DNA from: Flavobacterium succinicans LMG 10402
Lineage (GTDB): Bacteria > Bacteroidota > Bacteroidia > Flavobacteriales > Flavobacteriaceae
Assembly: GCF_000611675.1 (NCBI RefSeq)
Contig: NZ_JATV01000006.1
Span: forward strand, 124,001-188,000
Direction of reading: 5' to 3'
Length of the DNA: 64,000 nucleotides
The number at the start of each line of letters is the position of its first letter. The stretch's first letter is position 1. Below, piece by piece: positions 7,696 to 16,556 of the stretch. A program made the position numbers and the translations under genes. The notes under the pieces were generated by a model, which did not search any database, had not been told where the DNA came from, and saw only the letters and a list, made by a program, of their open reading frames with translations.

Positions 7696-10365
7696 ATGAA
7701 AAAACTAAGCTTATTATTTTTTCTTTTATGCTCCTTTGTCATGGTAGCACAAAAAGAAGTAACTGGTATGGTAAAAGACAACCAAGGCAACCCGTTACCC
7801 GGTGTAAATATCATCGAAAAAGGGACTTCTAACGGTACCTCCACCGACATGGATGGGAAATACAAAATAAGGATTAACGAAGACTCCTTTTTGGTATTTA
7901 GCTATATTGGCTACACAACAGTAACTAAATCAACTGCAGGAATTGTACTTAACGTAACCCTAACAGAAGAAGGTTCTCAAAATCTTGAAGAAGTTGTGGT
8001 AACAGGTACAAGAACAGCGCCTAGAAGTAATACTACAACTGCTTTACCAATTGATGTACTTTCATCAAAAGATTTAGTTTCAACAGGACAAGCAACTTTT
8101 GACAAAGCATTGCAGTACAAAATTCCTTCTTTTAATACAGTACAAACGCCGGTAAACGATGCAACATCCTTATTAGATCCATATGAAATAAGAAACATGG
8201 GACCGAGTAGAACTTTAATTTTAATTAATGGTAAACGTAAAAACCTAAGTTCATTGGTGTATGTGCAAACATCGCCAGGACGTGGTGAAACTGGTGCTGA
8301 TATCTCAGCTATTCCGACTGACGCTATCGAGAGAGTAGAAATTTTACGTGACGGAGCCTCTGCTCAATACGGATCGGATGCGATTGCAGGGGTTATGAAT
8401 ATCATTTTAAAGAAAAACAACAACTCTGGATCCGCTACTCTTAGAAGTGGTATCACCACAGAGGGAGATGGAGAAATGTTAGGCATTAGCATCAATAACG
8501 GAACTACTGTTGGTGAAAAAGGTTTTTTAAACTATACTTTAGATTTCTCAAAAGTAAAATTAGCCAATCGTCCAGGTACAGTTGATGCCGCTGGCGAAGC
8601 AAGTGACTTTGGTGCTGACTTATCTGACGTTCAAGCTTTTTTAGCAAAATATCCAGATGCTGGAAACATTAACGGGTCACCAGAAACACTTGCTGCAAAA
8701 TTCTTAGTAAACGGAGGTCGCGATTTAAGTGATAAAACACAATTGTACTATAACGCTGCTTATGTGTATAAGAAAGTAAACTCCTTTGCCAACTACAGAA
8801 CCCCTTACTGGAGAACATTAGACCCAACAAATCCATATCTAAATGATTTTTTCGGAAACGGAAATGATGCAAAACCGTCTTATAAAGGTTATGTACCTAC
8901 ATTTGTTGGAGATCTTAACGATTACAATGCTACCCTAGGTTTCAAAAACCAAACCAATGGATGGAATACTGACGGAAGTATCACTGTAGGTGGAAACAGT
9001 CAAATCTATACTGTAGAAAATTCTCAAAACAGATCTGATATTAAAGATAGTAACAACCAAAATGTATATAAAGAGAACTCTCCTATTACTTTCAAACCAG
9101 GTGGAACAAAATTCAACCATGTTGTTGGTAATATCGATATTTCTAAAAACTTATCCGACAAAGTTAGTATTGGTTTTGGATCAGAATTTAGAACAGAAAC
9201 TTTTGAAGTGATCGAAGGAGAAAAAGCCTCTTGGGATGGCTTAGGCGCTGACTCCTTTGCAGGAAACAGACCTGAAAACTCTGGAAAATGGAATCGTTAT
9301 AATTTAGGTTTCTATGCTGATATTGCTTTTGATGTTACTGAAGATTTTCTATTAAATGGAACGTTACGTCACGAAGAATATAGTGATTTTGGTGGAGCTA
9401 CTGTGTGGAAATTAAGTACTCGCTACAAATTTCTTGATGATAAAATCACTTTAAGAGGATCTGTATCTACTGGATTTAGAGCCCCTACTTTACACCAAAT
9501 TTATACCCAAAAAGCACAATATTCTTTCGTAGCTGGACAAGGTATTCAGGTAAGTGGAATTATAAATAACGTTTCACCACAAGCACGCATTCTTGGAATA
9601 CCTTCTTTAAAAGCTGAAAACTCCACCAATATTACGGTAGGAATTGGAGCTAAACCATCCAAAAACTTCAACTTCACAATTGATTATTACAACATCAAAG
9701 TAGAAGACAGAATAGTATTAGGAGACAGACAAGACAAAACCATTAATGGTGTAGTTTCGAATGTAGCTTGGTTCTCCAACTCATTCGATTCTAGAACTTC
9801 TGGATTAGACTTTGTAGCTAATTACAACAATTTAGAAGTTGGATCAGGAAAATTAGGATTTAATTTATCAGGAAATATTACATTGCAAAACGAAAGAATT
9901 TCTGACGTAAGAAACAACTCTTTTGGACCTATTTTAGATGCATTGACTTTTACTTCAAGACCAGAAACTAAATGGATACTAGGTGCTAATTATGAAATTG
10001 GCAAATTTGGATTCTCGCTTAATAACACCTATTTTGGAAAAACTACTTTCAAGCAAGATGGTATGAGTAATGATTTGAGAACAGAATTTATACCAAAAAT
10101 CGTAACCGATTTAGGAATTAATTTCAATGCTACTGACAAACTAACTCTAGCATTGAACGTGAACAACTTATTGAATGTTTTACCAGAATGGGAATTCAAA
10201 GCTGAAAATGCAGCGGGTCAAGCTATTTTAAACGACCCATTGCAAACCAAAGCACAATTCAATTTGATTACGTTTAACGGACGTTATTCTCAAATGACTT
10301 ATGATGGATATCACTTTAGCCAATTAGGAACCATGTTAAACTTATCACTTAACTATAAATTCTAA
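7696..10365 (+). CDS. TonB-dependent outer-membrane receptor with carboxypeptidase-like N-terminal domain
   Basis: An 889-residue protein. The signal peptide (1-19) is followed by a CarboxypepD_reg-like beta-sandwich (GMVKDNQGNPLPGVNI, FSYIGY; about 20-92). A plug domain comes next (about 100-235) with the conserved AIERVEILRDGASAQYGSDA segment, then a 22-stranded barrel ending in an aromatic C-terminus (LSLNYKF). It would import a substrate, such as a siderophore or organic nutrient, using TonB energy. No SusD-like partner, regulator or enzyme lies next to it, so it is not part of a polysaccharide-utilisation locus and the ligand cannot be guessed. It is flanked by its own long leader and terminator. 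Confidence 0.92.
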   Translation: MKKLSLLFFLLCSFVMVAQKEVTGMVKDNQGNPLPGVNIIEKGTSNGTSTDMDGKYKIRINEDSFLVFSYIGYTTVTKSTAGIVLNVTLTEEGSQNLEEVVVTGTRTAPRSNTTTALPIDVLSSKDLVSTGQATFDKALQYKIPSFNTVQTPVNDATSLLDPYEIRNMGPSRTLILINGKRKNLSSLVYVQTSPGRGETGADISAIPTDAIERVEILRDGASAQYGSDAIAGVMNIILKKNNNSGSATLRSGITTEGDGEMLGISINNGTTVGEKGFLNYTLDFSKVKLANRPGTVDAAGEASDFGADLSDVQAFLAKYPDAGNINGSPETLAAKFLVNGGRDLSDKTQLYYNAAYVYKKVNSFANYRTPYWRTLDPTNPYLNDFFGNGNDAKPSYKGYVPTFVGDLNDYNATLGFKNQTNGWNTDGSITVGGNSQIYTVENSQNRSDIKDSNNQNVYKENSPITFKPGGTKFNHVVGNIDISKNLSDKVSIGFGSEFRTETFEVIEGEKASWDGLGADSFAGNRPENSGKWNRYNLGFYADIAFDVTEDFLLNGTLRHEEYSDFGGATVWKLSTRYKFLDDKITLRGSVSTGFRAPTLHQIYTQKAQYSFVAGQGIQVSGIINNVSPQARILGIPSLKAENSTNITVGIGAKPSKNFNFTIDYYNIKVEDRIVLGDRQDKTINGVVSNVAWFSNSFDSRTSGLDFVANYNNLEVGSGKLGFNLSGNITLQNERISDVRNNSFGPILDALTFTSRPETKWILGANYEIGKFGFSLNNTYFGKTTFKQDGMSNDLRTEFIPKIVTDLGINFNATDKLTLALNVNNLLNVLPEWEFKAENAAGQAILNDPLQTKAQFNLITFNGRYSQMTYDGYHFSQLGTMLNLSLNYKF

Positions 10366-10388
10366 TTTTTTTTACAAATTAAAAAACA

Positions 10389-10420
10389 AAGGGTTGTCAT
10401 TTCGACAGCCCTTTTCTTTT
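10389..10420 (+). terminator. Terminator after TonB receptor
   Basis: GGGTTGTC at 10391-10398 pairs with GACAGCCC at 10404-10411 (one G-U) around a 5-base loop and is followed by TTTTCTTTT. Confidence 0.8.
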
Positions 10421-10458
10421 GAAAAATCACTATATTTATTGCACTTAAAAAATACAAT

Positions 10459-11208
10459 ATGAGTGATTTATACAAAAATGAAATGGCCAGCATATACGAC
10501 GCGATGTACCAAACTTTCATTGATTATCCTCAAGAGTTTGAATTTTACAATGAAATTTTGCAAAAAAACAAGTGCCGATCGGTTCTTGAATTAGGAAGCG
10601 GAACAGGAAATTTAGCCCAACTTTTCTCAAACAACTTGATGGATTACACTGGATTAGACGTTAGCGAAGACATGATTGCAATTGCACAAAAGAAAGCACC
10701 AAACAGCTGTTTTATTCATGAGGACATGCGAGAATTTGTTTTACAAACCCCAGTACAAGCCATAATAATTACTGGACGATCTACCAGTTATTTAATTTCG
10801 AACGAAGATGTGTATTATTGCTTTGAATCGGTGCAACAAAACCTATGTGACAACGGTATATTTGTATTTGATTTTATCGATGCCAACAGATACATTCCAT
10901 ACACAGAAAAGAATACCAAAATACTTCACGAAGCCCAATACGAAGACAAGCAGTATTATCGAGAAAGCAATTGGAAAATTACAACTGCTGACAATTTTTT
11001 GATGGAATGGACTGCAGTGTATTACATTGTAAACAACCAACAAAAAGAAATCATAGCCGAGGATTTCTCTACGGTTAGAGTATTCACATTGAATGAAATG
11101 CAATTGTTTTTACAACTCAAAGGTTTTGAGATTTTAGAGGTCATTGATCGTAAAACATATGCCTATGACACCTTTGTGATCGTGGCTCAAAAAAAACAAT
11201 CACGATAA
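10459..11208 (+). CDS. Class I SAM-dependent methyltransferase
   Basis: A 249-residue soluble protein. The SAM-binding glycine loop is VLELGSGTGNLAQLF (about residues 41-55), the acidic ribose ligand follows in YTGLDVSEDMI, and motif II/III are AIIITGRSTSYL and GIFVFDFIDANRY. This is a typical small-molecule methyltransferase fold with a beta-rich lid (about 155-215), similar to the ubiquinone/menaquinone and glycine-type groups. The substrate is not inferable. It lies alone between the TonB receptor and a reverse-strand gene, with no biosynthetic partner. Confidence 0.82.
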   Translation: MSDLYKNEMASIYDAMYQTFIDYPQEFEFYNEILQKNKCRSVLELGSGTGNLAQLFSNNLMDYTGLDVSEDMIAIAQKKAPNSCFIHEDMREFVLQTPVQAIIITGRSTSYLISNEDVYYCFESVQQNLCDNGIFVFDFIDANRYIPYTEKNTKILHEAQYEDKQYYRESNWKITTADNFLMEWTAVYYIVNNQQKEIIAEDFSTVRVFTLNEMQLFLQLKGFEILEVIDRKTYAYDTFVIVAQKKQSR

Positions 11209-11242
11209 GTTGCTCAAAGAATCGATGGAGCCTTAGTAAAAC

Positions 11243-12394
11243 TTAGTTGGATTTGATCAACTCAATAATACGTTGTTCCTCATCGGTAGCCGCTAAGCCT
11301 GAAAAATCCCAGTAATTTGTCAAAACACTATTCCCTTTATTGATCAGGGTTTTATCCTTAAACACTTGTGGTTCTCTGTAGGTATAATTCTGATTGCTAA
11401 AATTGGTCGTCACCAAATAATTCTTAACCTCGATGTTTTTAATTCCTTTTTTATACTGCTTTTCAAAACCAATTTCTTCTTTGGAACTCACTAAAAAATA
11501 ATTAGTATCTTCAACTCTGTAGGTAGTTTTAAAATCAGATTTATAAACATTTTTAGTCCCTTTTCTTTGAATCAAGTTATTAGCCAAGTTACCTTGAAAT
11601 ATTTTGGAACTTACTTCAATAATTAATTTCTTTTGATTGTCATAAATCACCCTATACTCGTCTAAAACCTCCTTTGAATTATCAAGTGGCGTGGCAGTTA
11701 ACACATAATACGCATCATTTTCAGAATACGATCGAATCAAAAAGTAATACTTATCTTTAAATTTAGGATCTAAAACAGGAGCCAAATACTTAAAACTATA
11801 ATAATTTTCCATAATATTATTTAAGTTGTAACCCAACAAATCAGGACTTACCTCTTGATCAATAGTACCAAAAGAGCGATTTTGCTCGACTAAAATAGTA
11901 GCATTCACTTTCTTTTGATTGGCAGCCAATTGAAAATTAAGCAATCCATCGGTATAATAAGAATAGACACCGTTGTGTTTAAAAAATTCACGACTATAAA
12001 CTTTCAAACGAGCCGGAATATTTAGACTCTTAATGGAATTAGACACTAAGCTTTTTAGAATTTTTTGTGGGTGTTGTCGTGTCACAATTAATTCGTCTAA
12101 TTTGTTAAGACTGCTTTTCAAATAAACAACTGCATTATTTTGCTTCAATACAGCCGCTTTTACTACCAATTCTTCATACGAAGGATGTGATAGTTTTAAA
12201 GCCGAGCCTCCTGTAATCATAAAGCTTACCTCACCCTGCTGATTACTCAACAAAATCTGTTTGGTTTTTAACACCAAAACCGAAACCTCTTCTATTGTCA
12301 ACTGCGTATCGATATCTTTAATAAGTATCGTTTTCTCAACTTTTTGAGCCACGACCAAATTAGCAAACAAAAAGAAAAATAATACATTCTTCAT
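11243..12394 (-). CDS. Secreted carboxypeptidase-like-domain protein of unknown function
   Basis: The start is placed at 12394 (MKNVLFFFLFANLVVAQ), giving a clean signal peptide and 383 residues; the longer frame to 12553 adds an unlikely Cys/Phe-rich leader. After the signal comes a carboxypeptidase-regulatory-like beta domain (ILIKDIDTQLTIEEVSV ... LKLSHPSYEELVV, about 25-100). A beta-rich region then contains the repeated outer-membrane-protein-like phrase ending KEEIGFEKQYKKG. Related Bacteroidota proteins sit in the cell envelope with no assigned role. The gene converges on the methyltransferase and has no obvious partner. Function unknown. Confidence 0.65.
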   Translation of the reverse strand: MKNVLFFFLFANLVVAQKVEKTILIKDIDTQLTIEEVSVLVLKTKQILLSNQQGEVSFMITGGSALKLSHPSYEELVVKAAVLKQNNAVVYLKSSLNKLDELIVTRQHPQKILKSLVSNSIKSLNIPARLKVYSREFFKHNGVYSYYTDGLLNFQLAANQKKVNATILVEQNRSFGTIDQEVSPDLLGYNLNNIMENYYSFKYLAPVLDPKFKDKYYFLIRSYSENDAYYVLTATPLDNSKEVLDEYRVIYDNQKKLIIEVSSKIFQGNLANNLIQRKGTKNVYKSDFKTTYRVEDTNYFLVSSKEEIGFEKQYKKGIKNIEVKNYLVTTNFSNQNYTYREPQVFKDKTLINKGNSVLTNYWDFSGLAATDEEQRIIELIKSN

Positions 12395-12551
12395 AAACAA
12401 AGTTTTAATATTCAGAAAATTACGAAAAAGCATTTTACAACAACATAAACATATACAAAAAAACGTAATAAAAATACTAAAATTCAAAAATAAATCCCAA
12501 TCCTTTAATCTAAGACCTAGGTGAATAAACCTGAACTTGGTTGTATAAAAC

Positions 12552-12576
12552 AAAAAAACCTGAGTAAACTCAGGTT
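12552..12576 (-). terminator. Terminator of the ferredoxin gene
   Basis: A perfect 9-bp stem, AACCTGAGT at 12559-12567 region with ACTCAGGTT, around a 2-base loop. On the reverse strand it is followed by a T-run (A-run at 12552-12558). It lies about 20 bp after the ferredoxin stop. Confidence 0.8.
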
Positions 12577-12598
12577 GTATAGGGTATCAAAAAACAGG

Positions 12599-12949
12599 CT
12601 ATTCGTTATGTAAAAACGATTGTCGGTTCAATAATGTTTCATCAGATTCGACGTGGTTGTCATCAGGAATACAACAATCAACAGGACAAACAGCTGCACA
12701 TTGCGGCTCATCATGAAATCCTTTACACTCTGTACATTTACCAGGTACAATGTAATACACTTCATCAGAAATTGGAGTTTGAGCCGCATCAGCATCAATT
12801 TCGGTACCATCGGGTAAAATTACCTTTCCTTTTAACTTGGTTCCGTCTTTGTAACGCCAATCATCCGCACCTTCATAAATTGCAGTATTTGGACATTCTG
12901 GTTCACAAGCCCCACAGTTAATGCATTCGTCTGTAATAATAATCGCCAT
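12599..12949 (-). CDS. 4Fe-4S dicluster ferredoxin
   Basis: A 116-residue ferredoxin. The first cluster motif is [12 protein letters not shown] (Cys 9, 12, 15, 19). After a roughly 40-residue acidic insertion the second is [18 protein letters not shown], where the spacing CxxC-x8-CxxxC is the widened motif seen in Chromatium/Allochromatium-type ferredoxins. It transfers low-potential electrons. It diverges from an acyl-CoA reductase 145 bp away; this pair is commonly adjacent in flavobacteria, though no direct electron transfer between them is shown. The C-terminal tail RQSFLHNE is polar. Firm assignment. Confidence 0.93.
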   Translation of the reverse strand: MAIIITDECINCGACEPECPNTAIYEGADDWRYKDGTKLKGKVILPDGTEIDADAAQTPISDEVYYIVPGKCTECKGFHDEPQCAAVCPVDCCIPDDNHVESDETLLNRQSFLHNE

Positions 12950-13025
12950 CTTTAACTAAATTTTTTAATTAAAATCCTACTAAGTATTGTTTTTTAATTT
13001 GAACTTCATAATAAAAAAACAACTA

Positions 13026-13056
13026 TTGTCATTCGCTTCTAAAAAGCCTATTTTTG
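13026..13056 (+). promoter_or_regulatory. Promoter of acyl-CoA reductase gene
   Basis: TTG at 13026-13028 and TATTTTTG at 13049-13056 are spaced 20 bp apart, a full flavobacterial promoter. It lies inside the longer open frame beginning at 12987, so translation must begin downstream, at 13095. Confidence 0.75.
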
Positions 13057-13094
13057 TGCAAAATTACAATCAAAAGATTTCATACACAAGCAAT

Positions 13095-14156
13095 ATGACA
13101 TTAGAAACAAAAAAAAGTAAATTTGTTGAATTGGGTAAATTCTTAAGTCAATTTCCTTCTTTAGAAAATCCAATCAAAAATGAAGCACAAGGCAACGATC
13201 TCTTTTTTGACGAATGTCTTAATCTAATTGCTCTTTCTCAGTCGCATAATGGTTGGTACACACCCGAGCAAGTTTGTTTCGCTTTTCAATCTTGGGCAAA
13301 GGCTTTGACTGAAGACAAATTAAACCAATGGCTTTCTAATTATGAATTAACAACTATATCGTCCAAAACCATTGCGCTGATATTGGCAGGAAATATTCCT
13401 TTGGTAGGTTTTCATGATTTTTTATCGGTATTGATTTCGGGACATAATGTTCTAGTAAAGACCTCTTCGAATGATCAGCATTTACTTCCGTTTATAGCGA
13501 AATACCTAATACACATTGCTCCTGAATTCAAAGAGAAAATCACTTTTGTGGAAGGAAAATTAGAAAATTTTGATGCCGTTATCGCAACAGGAAGTAATAA
13601 TACTGCTCGCTATTTTGAATATTATTTCAAAGACAAACCATCCATTATTAGAAAAAACCGAAACTCGGTGGCATTGCTTACTGGTGAAGAAACTCGTGAA
13701 CAACTAGAAGCTTTGGGAGAAGATATTTTCCGCTATTTTGGTTTAGGTTGCCGTAATGTTTCGAAACTATTTGTTCCCAAAGACTATTCATTTGTAGCCT
13801 TTTTTGAGGCCATTTTCAAGTATAAAGATGTAATCGAATATGAAAAATACGCCAATAATTACGACTATAACAAAGCCGTCTTTTTGATGAGTAATTTCAA
13901 GCTGTTAGACAATGGCTTTTTAACACTAAAAGAAGACCCTGGATACGCCTCCCCGATATCGAGTACGTTTTATGAATACTACGAAAACGTTGGAGTTATT
14001 ACCGAGCGCTTACGTCATGAAAATGAACACATTCAATGTATTGTTTCCAATAATTTAACTACCAACAGCATCCCATTTGGCCACACCCAAACCCCTGAAT
14101 TATGGGATTATGCAGATAATATAGATACTATTTCATTTTTACTAACAATAAAGTAA
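13095..14156 (+). CDS. Acyl-CoA reductase (LuxC family)
   Basis: The ATG at 13095 (MTLETKKSKFVELG) is chosen because a good promoter occupies 13026-13056; the product is 353 residues. LuxC-type features are visible: ALILAGNIPLVGFHDFLSVL (cofactor-binding Rossmann segment), VIATGSNNTARYF, and the catalytic-cysteine block FRYFGLGCRNVSKLFVP (Cys near residue 217). These enzymes reduce activated acyl groups to aldehydes with NADPH. No luciferase genes are present, so the role is likely aldehyde or alcohol formation in lipid metabolism; this is inference. Serine-biosynthesis genes follow on the same strand. Confidence 0.85.
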   Translation: MTLETKKSKFVELGKFLSQFPSLENPIKNEAQGNDLFFDECLNLIALSQSHNGWYTPEQVCFAFQSWAKALTEDKLNQWLSNYELTTISSKTIALILAGNIPLVGFHDFLSVLISGHNVLVKTSSNDQHLLPFIAKYLIHIAPEFKEKITFVEGKLENFDAVIATGSNNTARYFEYYFKDKPSIIRKNRNSVALLTGEETREQLEALGEDIFRYFGLGCRNVSKLFVPKDYSFVAFFEAIFKYKDVIEYEKYANNYDYNKAVFLMSNFKLLDNGFLTLKEDPGYASPISSTFYEYYENVGVITERLRHENEHIQCIVSNNLTTNSIPFGHTQTPELWDYADNIDTISFLLTIK

Positions 14157-14246
14157 AAAATTGTATAATTATTTCGAATAATTCAGCTTGATTTCAGGTA
14201 TGATTGTCGAAATTTGCATTTTTAAATTTTCGGATACTTACAAACC

Positions 14247-15317
14247 ATGAAAAAACACAACTACAGCGCAGGACCCAGTATTTTAACTCAAGAAGTTTTT
14301 GAAAAATCAGCACAAGCTATTTTAGACTTCAATAACTCAGGGTTATCCATTTTAGAAATTTCACACCGCAGTAAAGACTTTGTTGCCGTAATGGAAGAAG
14401 CGAGAGCTCTTGCTTTAGACTTATTGGGTCTAACAGGCAAAGGCTACCAAGCTTTATTCTTGGCCGGAGGAGCTAGTTTAGAGTTTATTATGGCGCCTTA
14501 CAACTTGATGAAAGAAGGAGGCAAAGCGGCCTATTTAGATTCTGGAACTTGGGCTAGTGCTGCCATTAAAGAAGCTAAAACTTTTGGAGAAACGGTAATC
14601 GTGGCATCCTCCAAAGAACAAAACTACAATCATATTCCAAAAGGGTATACTGTGCCTGAAGATGCAGATTATTTTCACTGTACGAGCAACAACACCATTT
14701 TTGGAACACAAATGAAAGAATTTCCAAAATTGAATATTCCAATCGTATGTGATATGAGTTCGGATATTTTTTCGCGTGTTTTGGATTTCACACAATTTGA
14801 TATTATTTACGCAGGTGCTCAAAAAAATATGGGACCAGCAGGAACAACTTTAGTAGTGATTAAAGAAGAGATTTTGGGCAAAAATGGTCGCGTGATTCCA
14901 AGTATGTTGGATTATGCTAAACATATCAAAGCAGAGAGTATGTACAATACTCCACCAGTTTTCCCAGTATACACTTCGCTATTGACTTTACAATGGTTGA
15001 AAAACTTGGGAGGTGTAGCTGCCATCGAAAAAATCAATAATGAAAAAGCGGCTTTATTGTACAATGAAATCGACAGAAATCCATTGTTTAGAGGAACAGC
15101 TGCTATAGAAGACCGTTCGAATATGAACGTAACTTTCTTATTGAACGACGAAGCGCATAAAGACACTTTTGACGCAATATGGAAAGCTGCTAACATTTCT
15201 GGTCTTCCAGGACACCGTTCTGTAGGAGGTTATAGAGCATCTATCTACAATGCGATGCCAATAGAAAGTGTTCAAGTTTTGGTTGATGTTATGAAAGCGT
15301 TGGAAGCTGCGGTTTAA
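14247..15317 (+). CDS. serC: Phosphoserine aminotransferase
   Basis: A 356-residue PLP enzyme of standard length. It begins MKKHNYSAGPSILTQEV, the typical N-terminal NFSAGP-like motif. The PLP-lysine lies in IIYAGAQKNMGPAGTTLVV (about residue 193), and the substrate-binding arginines lie in GLPGHRSVGGYRASIYNA near the C-terminus. It converts 3-phosphohydroxypyruvate and glutamate to phosphoserine, the second step of serine synthesis, and may act in vitamin B6 synthesis. A 3-phosphoglycerate-dehydrogenase-like gene follows after a 190-bp gap holding a dispersed repeat. Firm. Confidence 0.96.
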   Translation: MKKHNYSAGPSILTQEVFEKSAQAILDFNNSGLSILEISHRSKDFVAVMEEARALALDLLGLTGKGYQALFLAGGASLEFIMAPYNLMKEGGKAAYLDSGTWASAAIKEAKTFGETVIVASSKEQNYNHIPKGYTVPEDADYFHCTSNNTIFGTQMKEFPKLNIPIVCDMSSDIFSRVLDFTQFDIIYAGAQKNMGPAGTTLVVIKEEILGKNGRVIPSMLDYAKHIKAESMYNTPPVFPVYTSLLTLQWLKNLGGVAAIEKINNEKAALLYNEIDRNPLFRGTAAIEDRSNMNVTFLLNDEAHKDTFDAIWKAANISGLPGHRSVGGYRASIYNAMPIESVQVLVDVMKALEAAV

Positions 15318-15352
15318 TCGCTTAAACCAAATTTTCTTAAAAGCACATTCCC

Positions 15353-15434
15353 CTAGCCCCGATAGCAGTGGATATCCTTTTCTATTTTTTCTTTAAAAAT
15401 AGAAAAGATAAGAACGGATAGCGGGATTAGCTCC
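15353..15434 (+). repeat. Dispersed structured repeat, copy A
   Basis: It begins TAGCCCCGATAGCAGTGG, continues ATCCTTTT, then an apical hairpin (CTTTTCTATTTTT with AAAAATAGAAAAG), then AAGATAAGAACGGATAGC and GGGATTAGCTCC. The same left and right arms, with a different apical hairpin, recur at 50811 and, inverted, at 30602. It sits between serC and the SerA-like gene. Confidence 0.75.
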
Positions 15435-15507
15435 AAAAAAAATAAAAATATAGTATAGTTGATTCTTTGCCACAAACAAGGAATTAGAGAAACAAAATAA
15501 AAACAAA

Positions 15508-16458
15508 ATGAAAGTATTAGCCAATGACGGAATTTCAAAAAGTGGAATTCTAGCTTTAGAAAAAGGTGGTTTTGAAGTAATCACTACAAAAGTGGCGCAA
15601 GAACAAGTAGCCAATTTTATTAATGAAAACAACGTAAGCGTTATTTTGGTAAGAAGTGCTACCAAAGTGCGCAAAGACATTATCGATGCTTGTCCTGGTA
15701 TCAAAATTATTGGACGTGGAGGTGTTGGTATGGATAATATTGATGTGGACTATGCAAAAAGTAAAGGAATTCACGTAATCAACACTCCTGCTTCTTCCTC
15801 AGAATCGGTGGCGGAATTGGTTTTTGGACATTTGTTTACAGGAGTTCGTTTTTTACACGATTCTAACAGAAATATGCCTCTTGAGGGAGACTCAAATTTT
15901 GATGGTTTGAAAAAAGCCTATGCTAATGGTACTGAACTAAGAGGAAAAACTTTAGGAATTGTAGGTATTGGACGTATTGGTCAAGCTACTGCAAAAATGG
16001 CTTTAGGACTAGGTATGAAAGTTATCGCTGCCGATAGCTTTATCCCTCAAGTTGATATTAAAGTGGAGTTTTTTGATGGGCAATCTATAACAACTACAAT
16101 TGTTTCTCAATCTTTGGAATCATTGTTTCAAGAAGCAGACTTTATTACTTTGCACGTACCAGCACAAGACGGATACATCATTGGTGAGGAGCAATTGGCT
16201 ACTATGAAAGATGGAGTAGGAATTGTAAATTGTGCGCGTGGTGGTGTAATTGACGAAGTTGCTTTAGTAAAAGCTTTAGACAGTGGAAAAGTTGCTTTTG
16301 CAGGTTTAGATGTTTTTGAAAGCGAACCAAAACCAGAAATGGCCATTTTGATGCATTCTAAAATTTCGTTGACACCTCATATTGGTGCTGCTACAGGAGA
16401 AGCTCAAGACAGAATTGGAACAGAATTAGCCTCACAAATTATTGCATTGTTAGGATAA
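15508..16458 (+). CDS. serA: D-2-hydroxyacid dehydrogenase, probable 3-phosphoglycerate dehydrogenase (no ACT domain)
   Basis: A 316-residue NAD-dependent dehydrogenase. The split substrate-binding domain surrounds a Rossmann domain with GIVGIGRIGQATAKMA (about 151-166) and Asp/Ser-type cofactor contact in VIAADSF. Catalytic residues are Arg in NCARGGVIDE, Glu in DVFESEPKPE and His in LTPHIGAATGEAQDR. It follows serC, so oxidation of 3-phosphoglycerate as the first serine step is the likely role. E. coli SerA is about 410 residues with a C-terminal ACT domain for serine feedback; this protein stops after the catalytic domain, so that control is absent. A related hydroxyacid substrate cannot be excluded. 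Confidence 0.85.
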   Translation: MKVLANDGISKSGILALEKGGFEVITTKVAQEQVANFINENNVSVILVRSATKVRKDIIDACPGIKIIGRGGVGMDNIDVDYAKSKGIHVINTPASSSESVAELVFGHLFTGVRFLHDSNRNMPLEGDSNFDGLKKAYANGTELRGKTLGIVGIGRIGQATAKMALGLGMKVIAADSFIPQVDIKVEFFDGQSITTTIVSQSLESLFQEADFITLHVPAQDGYIIGEEQLATMKDGVGIVNCARGGVIDEVALVKALDSGKVAFAGLDVFESEPKPEMAILMHSKISLTPHIGAATGEAQDRIGTELASQIIALLG

Positions 16459-16477
16459 TTTTAAGCCTTCAACATAC

Positions 16478-16516
16478 CAAAAGGGTAATTTATTAACAGT
16501 AGTTATAAATTACCCT
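16478..16516 (+). terminator. Terminator after SerA-like gene
   Basis: AAAAGGGTAATTTAT pairs with ATAAATTACCCTTTT around a roughly 11-base loop, followed by further T residues. Confidence 0.8.
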
Positions 16517-16524
16517 TTTTTATT

Positions 16525-16532
16525 TAAATTTG
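16525..16532 (+). promoter_or_regulatory. -7 box upstream of DUF937 gene
   Basis: TAAATTTG matches TAnnTTTG, 24 bp before the start codon at 16557. No clear -33 TTG is seen at the expected distance. Confidence 0.5.
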
Positions 16533-16556
16533 AGAATACTTTAAATCTAAAAGACT

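Noticed and set aside
7696..10365. Polysaccharide-utilisation locus around the TonB receptor
   Set aside because: No SusD homologue, glycoside hydrolase or sigma/anti-sigma pair is adjacent.
10391..10411. GTCATTTCGAC similarity to the repeat found in purL
   Set aside because: Here it forms a standard terminator stem with T-run after the TonB receptor; similarity is short and probably coincidental.
12395..12553. N-terminal extension of the secreted protein gene
   Set aside because: The extension is Cys/Phe-rich, and the internal Met begins a normal signal peptide.
12987..13094. N-terminal extension of the acyl-CoA reductase from an upstream ATG
   Set aside because: A full promoter (13026-13056) lies inside it and LuxC-family similarity begins only after the internal ATG at 13095.
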